Shown here: positions 6,245-9,632 of the stretch, in pieces
How positions within the stretch are numbered: position 1 is the stretch's first letter
Layout: every line of letters starts with the position of its first letter
Assembly (NCBI GenBank): GCA_036653735.1
Contig: JAVVTI010000033.1
Location: 1-9,632, forward strand
Reading direction: 5' to 3'
Source of the DNA: CAVCAD01 sp036653735
Lineage (GTDB): Bacteria; Bacillota_I; Bacilli_A; RF39; UBA660
Length of the DNA: 9,632 nt
Notes under the pieces: model-generated
Seen by the model: only the letters and a program-made list of their open reading frames with translations
Database searches by the model: none
Told to the model about the DNA's origin: nothing
Program-made: the position numbers and the translations under genes

Positions 6245-7074
6245 TCTTCATCGCCCCCATCTTCTTGTTCTACTTCTTCATCAGCATCATAAAATGTTTC
6301 TTTCTTAGGTTGAAGTTCTTCTACTAGCATCATACGCATATCTTCTACTGTTAAATTATATCTAAATTCACCATCAACTGCCATACTAATTCTTCCTGTT
6401 TCCTCACTAACAACTAAACTAATAGCATCACTTACTTCACTTATTCCAAGACATGCTCTATGTCTTGTACCTAAACGTTTAGAAATAGTAGGATTCATAC
6501 TAGTAGGAAAGATAGCTCCTGCACATGAAATTCTATCTCCTTGTATAATAACTCCTCCATCATGAAGTGGATTATTAGGAAAGAATATAGACTCTAAAAG
6601 TTCACTACTAATATCAGCATAAATCTTACTAGCAGGTTCTATATATTGATTAAGACCATAATCTCTTTCTATTATTATTAAAGCTCCAATACGACTTTTC
6701 TTTAAATATTCTATTGCCTGCATAATCTCATAGACTACTTTTTCTCTTTCATCAACTGTTAATACCTTATGTCTGCCTAGTAAATTAGCTCTTCCAATAC
6801 TCTCTAGAGCATTTCTAATCTCAGGCTGAAATATAATAATAACTGCAAGAAAACCCCACTGAATAACATACTCAAGAAGAATAGAAACAGTCTTTAAGGA
6901 TAACCATGAGCTAAGAAACTTAAGAAGAATAATAAGAATTAAACCCTTAAATATAAGTCCTAACTTAACATTATTTCTAGTATATTTTAATATATAATAG
7001 AACATCATCCAAACAATACATATATCAATAATTTTACTAACTATACTTATAATAGTTGTGTACGTAATAGTCAT
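6241..7074 (-). CDS. cdaA: Membrane-bound diadenylate cyclase CdaA
   Basis: CdaA condenses two ATP into cyclic di-AMP, a second messenger controlling potassium and osmolyte balance and linked to cell-wall homeostasis. At 277 residues it has normal family length. Three membrane helices lie at about 8-30, 37-58 and 61-82. The DAC catalytic domain follows, with NPLHDGGVII (168-177), GTRHRACLGISE (202-213, the RHR motif) and SEETG (223-227). The usual DGA motif reads DGG at 172-174 (Gly174 codon GGA, checked in the sequence). The C-terminus ends in a markedly acidic tail (about 258-277). The ribosome site AAGGA lies 8 nt before the ATG, and a TATAAT hexamer lies upstream. cdaR follows with a 4-nt overlap. 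Confidence 0.96.
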   Translation of the reverse strand: MTITYTTIISIVSKIIDICIVWMMFYYILKYTRNNVKLGLIFKGLILIILLKFLSSWLSLKTVSILLEYVIQWGFLAVIIIFQPEIRNALESIGRANLLGRHKVLTVDEREKVVYEIMQAIEYLKKSRIGALIIIERDYGLNQYIEPASKIYADISSELLESIFFPNNPLHDGGVIIQGDRISCAGAIFPTSMNPTISKRLGTRHRACLGISEVSDAISLVVSEETGRISMAVDGEFRYNLTVEDMRMMLVEELQPKKETFYDADEEVEQEDGGDEE

Positions 7075-7100
7075 ATAACACGTCCTTTTCTAGTATTTAT

Positions 7101-7129
7101 ATTATACAACAAAAAAGATATATATTCTA
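7101..7129 (-). promoter_or_regulatory. Candidate promoter of cdaA-cdaR
   Basis: A perfect TATAAT lies at 7101-7106 on the minus strand, about 27 nt before the cdaA start. The -35 position (7124-7129, TAGAAT) is poor and falls within the hairpin of the preceding terminator. Initiation near 7094 gives a leader of about 20 nt. The -10 is good, but the whole promoter is only moderately supported. Confidence 0.45.
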
Positions 7130-7138
7130 TATCTTTTT
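7111..7138. terminator. Short AT-rich intrinsic terminator, symmetric
   Basis: The arms 7112-7122 and 7128-7138 form a perfect 11-bp stem with a 5-nt loop. Six A residues at 7111-7116 give a U-run for leftward transcription, and T residues at 7134-7138 would serve the other strand. It lies 20 nt beyond the stop of the repeat-containing membrane gene, so it probably ends that transcript before cdaA. The stem has only one G-C pair, so efficiency may be partial. Confidence 0.55.
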
Positions 7139-7158
7139 AAACATAATATGTAAAGTAA

Positions 7159-7836
7159 TTATTTATTTTCATTAATTTCAATAATTTTCTCATCATATCC
7201 TGTTGAATTTGTATTAACACTATTAACTGGTTCATTGTTATATGCAGGCATATTTGGTTTCATATCAGCATCAAAAACAAATGTATCTTCATTGTTATAT
7301 TGACTTTGAGTACTTTGAGTATTAACTTCTTGTTGTGTAGGCTGCATATTAACTTCTTGTTGTGTAGGCTGCATATTAACTTCTTGTTGTGTAGGCTGCA
7401 TATTAACTTCTTGTTGTGTAGGCTGAGAAAAAGCTGGCATGCTTTGTACATATGTATTATTAGTAGGCATAACTGGTGCTTCATATAGTGGCATAACAGG
7501 TATATCCTGTACAACACTACTAGTCATAACATCTTCTACTGGCATTTGTGGAGCACTAGGCATAACACTTTCTAATGGTTTTACATCAGCATCTAAGTTA
7601 ATTGCTTCCATACTAGGAATAGTCTTCTCAAGACTTGCCTCACTATTAATAGTAGGTGCTTCACTAACTTCACTTAAACTACTAGCAGTTTCCTCTTTAG
7701 CACCTCCAAAACTTTCTTCTTTCTTTTGCTTCTTCTTACTTTCTACTATAAACCCAATTAAAGCAAAAACTAAAATAACTGCAATTATCAAAAATACATA
7801 ATAATATTTTGATAAAACATCTAACATCCAATCCAT
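7159..7836 (-). CDS. Single-pass membrane protein with P/Q-rich repeat tail
   Basis: I do not recognise a family. The 225-residue protein has a short N-terminus, one membrane helix (about 12-31, VFLIIAVILVFALIGFIVE), a strongly basic stop-transfer stretch SKKKQKK (33-39), and a long, probably disordered tail rich in P, Q, M, S, E and N. By the positive-inside rule the tail should be cytoplasmic. Four consecutive copies of the 9-residue unit QPTQQEVNM (last copy ending in T) occupy about 138-173. The end is acidic to mixed (DEKIIEINENK). The ATG at 7834-7836 is set by a perfect AAGGAGG 7 nt upstream and by the promoter at 7863-7891. The next gene leftward is cdaA, beyond a terminator. A scaffolding or envelope role is possible, but nothing in the sequence proves it. 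Confidence 0.85.
   Translation of the reverse strand: MDWMLDVLSKYYYVFLIIAVILVFALIGFIVESKKKQKKEESFGGAKEETASSLSEVSEAPTINSEASLEKTIPSMEAINLDADVKPLESVMPSAPQMPVEDVMTSSVVQDIPVMPLYEAPVMPTNNTYVQSMPAFSQPTQQEVNMQPTQQEVNMQPTQQEVNMQPTQQEVNTQSTQSQYNNEDTFVFDADMKPNMPAYNNEPVNSVNTNSTGYDEKIIEINENK
7321..7425. repeat. 27-bp in-frame tandem repeat, about 3.9 identical copies
   Basis: Units begin at 7321, 7348, 7375 and 7402. The first three are identical over all 27 bases, and the fourth matches for 24 bases before diverging at 7426. Each unit encodes the 9-residue repeat in the tail of the membrane protein. Because the period is a multiple of three, copy-number changes would keep the frame. Identity at third codon positions suggests recent duplication by slippage or recombination. 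Confidence 0.95.
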
Positions 7837-7843
7837 AAGATTT

Positions 7844-7850
7844 CCTCCTT
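7844..7850 (-). promoter_or_regulatory. Consensus ribosome-binding site of the repeat membrane protein
   Basis: AAGGAGG on the minus strand is a perfect anti-Shine-Dalgarno complement, 7 nt before the ATG. It fixes this start and suggests strong translation. Confidence 0.85.
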
Positions 7851-7862
7851 ATTCTATAAACC

Positions 7863-7891
7863 ATTTTAACATAACATTTTTTTATAATCAA
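7863..7891 (-). promoter_or_regulatory. Promoter of the repeat membrane protein
   Basis: On the minus strand TTGATT (7886-7891, 4 of 6) is followed by 17 nt and TAAAAT (7863-7868, 5 of 6), with a TG dinucleotide one base before the -10 (extended -10). Initiation near 7856 leaves a leader of about 20 nt containing the perfect ribosome site. The gene is therefore probably transcribed separately from the DUF3048 gene upstream, although no clear terminator separates them. Confidence 0.65.
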
Positions 7892-7916
7892 TACTTTTTA
7901 TTAATTTTATTAATTA

Positions 7917-8999
7917 TTATGAAGTTGTAGAACTAGTTTCTTCTTCTATAGCCTCTATAATAGGTACTTTTCCTTTAGGTAGAATATGTATCCATGTATT
8001 ACCATCATTTACTTTTACTTCATTGCCATCTTTATACTTATATATAGTTTGTGCTTCCCTTGAAGTCTTTTGCCATAAAATAGGTACAGCTTTACCCTCG
8101 CTTATAAACATACCAGTTCCATTTCCAATATTATTAAGATTAGCTCTACCTTTATTATCAATAGGAGTATATAGAAGATCATATACAATTATATTCTTAG
8201 TACTATACTGTTTACCACTTTGTGCATCAGCATGAACTTTACCACTCATACTCATTAAATAGACCTTATTTTCCTTATCATAGTCATATGAAGTACTTTG
8301 ATAATTAGAATACTTTAAGAATACTTTATCTGCTTTTATTACCCCTTCAACATTAGATAAATCTAATGGTTTAATACTATAATTAAGAAGCATCTTCTTA
8401 TCACTTGTATTTCTATATTTATATTTTTCTATTGCTTCCTTTATTCTAGTACCACTAGTAAAAGCTGTATGTTCAAAATCTCTTGACTTAAGTAAACTCC
8501 TATCCCTATAAAATGCAAGAGAATCATAAATACCATTAATATTATTAATCCCTAGAGACTGAATATCTGCTAAAGCCTGTGGACTATGTCCAAAGTGAGC
8601 AAAAATAGCATCATTTTCAAGCATATAATCTATAAAATAATGTCTAGCACTCCTAACAGAACCAATCTTCTCTGGTAAATTATCTTTATAAAATGCAAGT
8701 AACCTAGTAATACCACCTTCAGCTAATAATTCATAACCTAAATACGCTTCTTGAAGTCCTGAATGTGGCCAAGCTGCATGATGATTATTTATTGACACGC
8801 CTACTACTCTGGTCTTAGAATCCTCATCAAAAATCTTTAACTTAGGCTTCACTATAGGTTTCTTTATCTTCTCCTCATGTGTAAAATAATCCTTAATCTT
8901 ATTAATAGCATCTACTTTATATAAAGTAAATAAAACTCCTGTGAGAATAATAAGAACAATCGCTACTTTAACAAATGGCTTTAACTTCTTTTTTTTCAT
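7917..8999 (-). CDS. Membrane-anchored DUF3048 (YerB-like) protein
   Basis: The 360-residue protein matches the DUF3048 family typified by B. subtilis YerB. A basic N-tip (MKKKKLK) and one hydrophobic helix (about 9-27) act as a signal anchor. There is no Cys lipobox, unlike the lipoprotein forms. The N-terminal DUF3048 domain has VVGVSINNHHAAWPHSGL (65-82), ELLAEGGITRLLAFY (90-104), PEKIGSVRSARHYFID (109-124), AHFGHSPQA (134-142) and a DFEHTAFTSG block (174-183). The C-terminal DUF3048 domain (about 225-342) has KVHADAQSGKQ, GRANLNNIGNGTG (284-296), and NDGNTWIHILPKG (331-343). The family is extracytoplasmic and its biochemical role is not established to my knowledge. The tail (347-360) is E/S/T-rich. 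A GGAAGTGA-type ribosome site precedes the ATG. Stop is TAA at 7917-7919. Confidence 0.94.
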   Translation of the reverse strand: MKKKKLKPFVKVAIVLIILTGVLFTLYKVDAINKIKDYFTHEEKIKKPIVKPKLKIFDEDSKTRVVGVSINNHHAAWPHSGLQEAYLGYELLAEGGITRLLAFYKDNLPEKIGSVRSARHYFIDYMLENDAIFAHFGHSPQALADIQSLGINNINGIYDSLAFYRDRSLLKSRDFEHTAFTSGTRIKEAIEKYKYRNTSDKKMLLNYSIKPLDLSNVEGVIKADKVFLKYSNYQSTSYDYDKENKVYLMSMSGKVHADAQSGKQYSTKNIIVYDLLYTPIDNKGRANLNNIGNGTGMFISEGKAVPILWQKTSREAQTIYKYKDGNEVKVNDGNTWIHILPKGKVPIIEAIEEETSSTTS

Positions 9000-9042
9000 T
9001 TCTTCACTTCCTATTTTTAATTATAATATTAAATCACTAATA

Positions 9043-9071
9043 ATTAAAGATAAATCAAATTTTCTTTACAA
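9043..9071 (-). promoter_or_regulatory. Candidate promoter of the DUF3048 gene
   Basis: On the minus strand TTGTAA (9066-9071, 4 of 6) is separated by 17 nt from TTTAAT (9043-9048, 5 of 6). Initiation near 9036 gives a leader of about 37 nt. A TATAAT at 9020-9025 is an alternative -10, but it would start the RNA at the ribosome site. Extreme AT content makes chance matches common. Confidence 0.4.
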
Positions 9072-9118
9072 TTAAATTCTCATATTTAATAATATTATTA
9101 TAAATATATAAATATGAT

Positions 9119-9171
9119 AAAAAAAGTACACCATACAATATATAATAAATTATACACTGTTTTGGTATACT
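9119..9171 (-). terminator. Strong intrinsic terminator ending the right-hand RNA
   Basis: Reading leftward, the arm 9171-9164 pairs with 9132-9125 over 8 bp (one G-U), which a further A-U pair extends. After a small internal loop, 9160-9150 pairs with 9145-9135 over 11 bp including two G-U pairs, with a 4-nt loop. The stem runs directly into seven T residues (9125-9119). It lies about 120 nt upstream of the DUF3048 start, so it would stop transcription before that gene. Confidence 0.75.
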
Positions 9172-9374
9172 TATAGGAAAAGTAATAAATAAGTGTTAAC
9201 CCATAAATATTACTCCTGATGTTACTCCAGATTAAATATATTACTAAGATACATCAAGAAAACCTTTTCGTATATCTAACTACTGAAGATAAAAGCACTT
9301 GCTTTAAAATAAATTTTAAAACAAATAACTTATGTTACTAATAACAAACTAAATAAATTTAATTTATTCTTAGT
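9119..9374 (-). ncRNA. Candidate small RNA or leader RNA, about 255 nt, unassigned
   Basis: A near-consensus promoter (9381-9409) and a strong terminator (9119-9171) bracket a stretch with frequent stop codons in all leftward frames. Internal hairpins are visible: a 5+6-bp stem at the 5' end (arms 9375-9363 and 9357-9347), UGUUA-UUAG-UAACA (9346-9333), AAAGC-AAGU-GCUUU near 9292-9305, and a 7-bp stem with an inner GAAA/UUUC stem around 9248-9277. It does not show the hallmark sequences of SRP RNA, tmRNA, RNase P RNA, T-box or the common riboswitches that I could check by eye. It may be a stand-alone RNA, or a leader with regulated termination ahead of DUF3048. Confidence 0.5.
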
Positions 9375-9380
9375 TACTTA

Positions 9381-9409
9381 ACTATACATCACTTTTTTTT
9401 ATATGTCAA
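9381..9409 (-). promoter_or_regulatory. Near-consensus sigma-A promoter of the right-hand RNA
   Basis: On the minus strand a perfect TTGACA (9404-9409) is followed by exactly 17 nt, including an A-tract of eight, then TATAGT (9381-9386, 5 of 6). This is among the best promoters in the window, yet no protein gene begins within 370 nt downstream. Initiation is expected near 9374. Confidence 0.75.
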
Positions 9410-9438
9410 TAAATATTTAATATTTTTTAAATATTATG

Positions 9439-9497
9439 AAAAAAACTAAGTTGCAAAACTAAGCTTCACTCTATTTTTTAAATAATGGAACTTAGTT
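9439..9497 (-). terminator. Terminator-like hairpin with an alternative pairing partner
   Basis: Reading leftward, AACTAAGTT (9497-9489) and AACTTAGTT (9452-9444) form a perfect 9-bp stem, and seven T residues follow (positions 9445-9439 as A on the plus strand). The 36-nt loop holds a second copy of the CTTAGTT arm (near 9457-9463) that could pair with the same upstream arm instead. It could end a transcript entering from beyond the right edge. The long loop makes it less certain than the 9119-9171 terminator. Confidence 0.45.
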
Positions 9498-9632
9498 ATT
9501 CAAATTATGTATGCAAAATTTACTTTTGTAACTAAACCTATTACATAGTTTTTTTTATTTTTTATAAATTTTATATGTTAATAAAAAATGTGAATAAGTA
9601 TTAATAAAGTATCAATTATATAAATTACTAGT
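9498..9632. other. AT-rich intergenic tail, no gene seen
   Basis: I see no open reading frame of useful length on either strand and no convincing promoter. A small hairpin (CAAAA/TTTTG) and T-tracts near 9549-9566 are present but are unremarkable at this base composition. Confidence 0.6.

Noticed and set aside
7321..7425. Regular repeats that might suggest a CRISPR array
   Set aside because: The units are directly contiguous without spacers, have a 27-bp in-frame period and lie inside a coding gene, so this is a coding tandem repeat.
7260..7517. Second minus-strand frame across the repeat region, also a plus-strand frame at 7300-7488
   Set aside because: Both arise from the tandem repeat being open in several frames. 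Only the 225-residue frame has a promoter, a perfect ribosome site and a sensible membrane topology.
9119..9374. Assignment of the right-hand RNA to a known class (SRP RNA, tmRNA, 6S, T-box, c-di-AMP or purine riboswitch)
   Set aside because: None of the conserved core sequences I could look for by eye is present, so no name is given without a covariance search.
9436..9462. Plus-strand ATG opening an 8-codon frame (MKKTKLQN)
   Set aside because: No ribosome site precedes it and it lies within the minus-strand terminator-like structure.
9530..9556. Plus-strand hairpin AACTA/TAGTT followed by a T-tract
   Set aside because: Only 5 AT-rich pairs with an 11-nt loop and no plus-strand gene for it to terminate. 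Expected by chance at this composition.

Overview
The window is strongly AT-rich and densely packed. Every recognisable protein gene is on the minus strand, so gene order below runs from high to low coordinate. The standard bacterial code applies: Trp is TGG, and TGA is a true stop in trmD, cdaA and a 42-codon gene. Near-consensus sigma-A promoters, AAGGAGG-type ribosome sites, a c-di-AMP cyclase operon, DUF3048 and a TYAYF-type N-terminus suggest a low-GC Bacillota lineage, possibly one of the uncultured gut Bacilli/RF39-like groups. The phylum-level reading is fairly secure. The finer placement is inference.

Layout from right to left. Positions 9000-9632 hold no recognisable protein gene but are not empty. 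They contain a candidate terminator (9439-9497), then a TTGACA-17-TATAGT promoter (9381-9409), then a structured AT-rich stretch ending in a strong hairpin plus seven T (9119-9171). Together these look like a free-standing RNA of about 255 nt, or a leader. Next is a membrane-anchored DUF3048 (YerB-like) protein (7917-8999). After its own promoter comes a single-pass membrane protein with a P/Q-rich tail carrying four copies of a 9-residue repeat (7159-7836). A terminator/promoter junction follows. Then comes the c-di-AMP pair cdaA-cdaR (4892-7074), without the glmM that often follows it.

The next block is a tightly coupled RNA-maturation cluster. A previously hidden 42-residue membrane peptide (4708-4836) leads into a YgjP-like metallopeptidase, a SpoU/TrmH-family RNA methyltransferase, rimM, trmD and an unrecognised 145-residue protein. 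Junctions are 16 nt, 1-nt overlap, 1-nt overlap, 5 nt and 4-nt overlap, so translational coupling is likely. The usual companions rpsP and rplS are absent from this window. A terminator at 1743-1777 closes the cluster. A 28-bp perfect palindrome resembling Fur-type operators overlaps the presumed promoter of a DUF1846 gene (195-1682). At the left edge, a strong promoter drives a truncated gene starting with a hydrophobic TYAYF-type export segment.

Functionally, the window combines cell-envelope and c-di-AMP functions (DUF3048, repeat membrane protein, CdaA/CdaR) with ribosome and tRNA maturation (RNA methyltransferase, RimM, TrmD). The points most worth following up are the unannotated transcript on the right, the palindromic operator before DUF1846, the hidden 42-residue membrane peptide, the identical-unit coding repeat, and conserved-motif substitutions in CdaA (DGG for DGA) and TrmD (Glu for the catalytic Asp).
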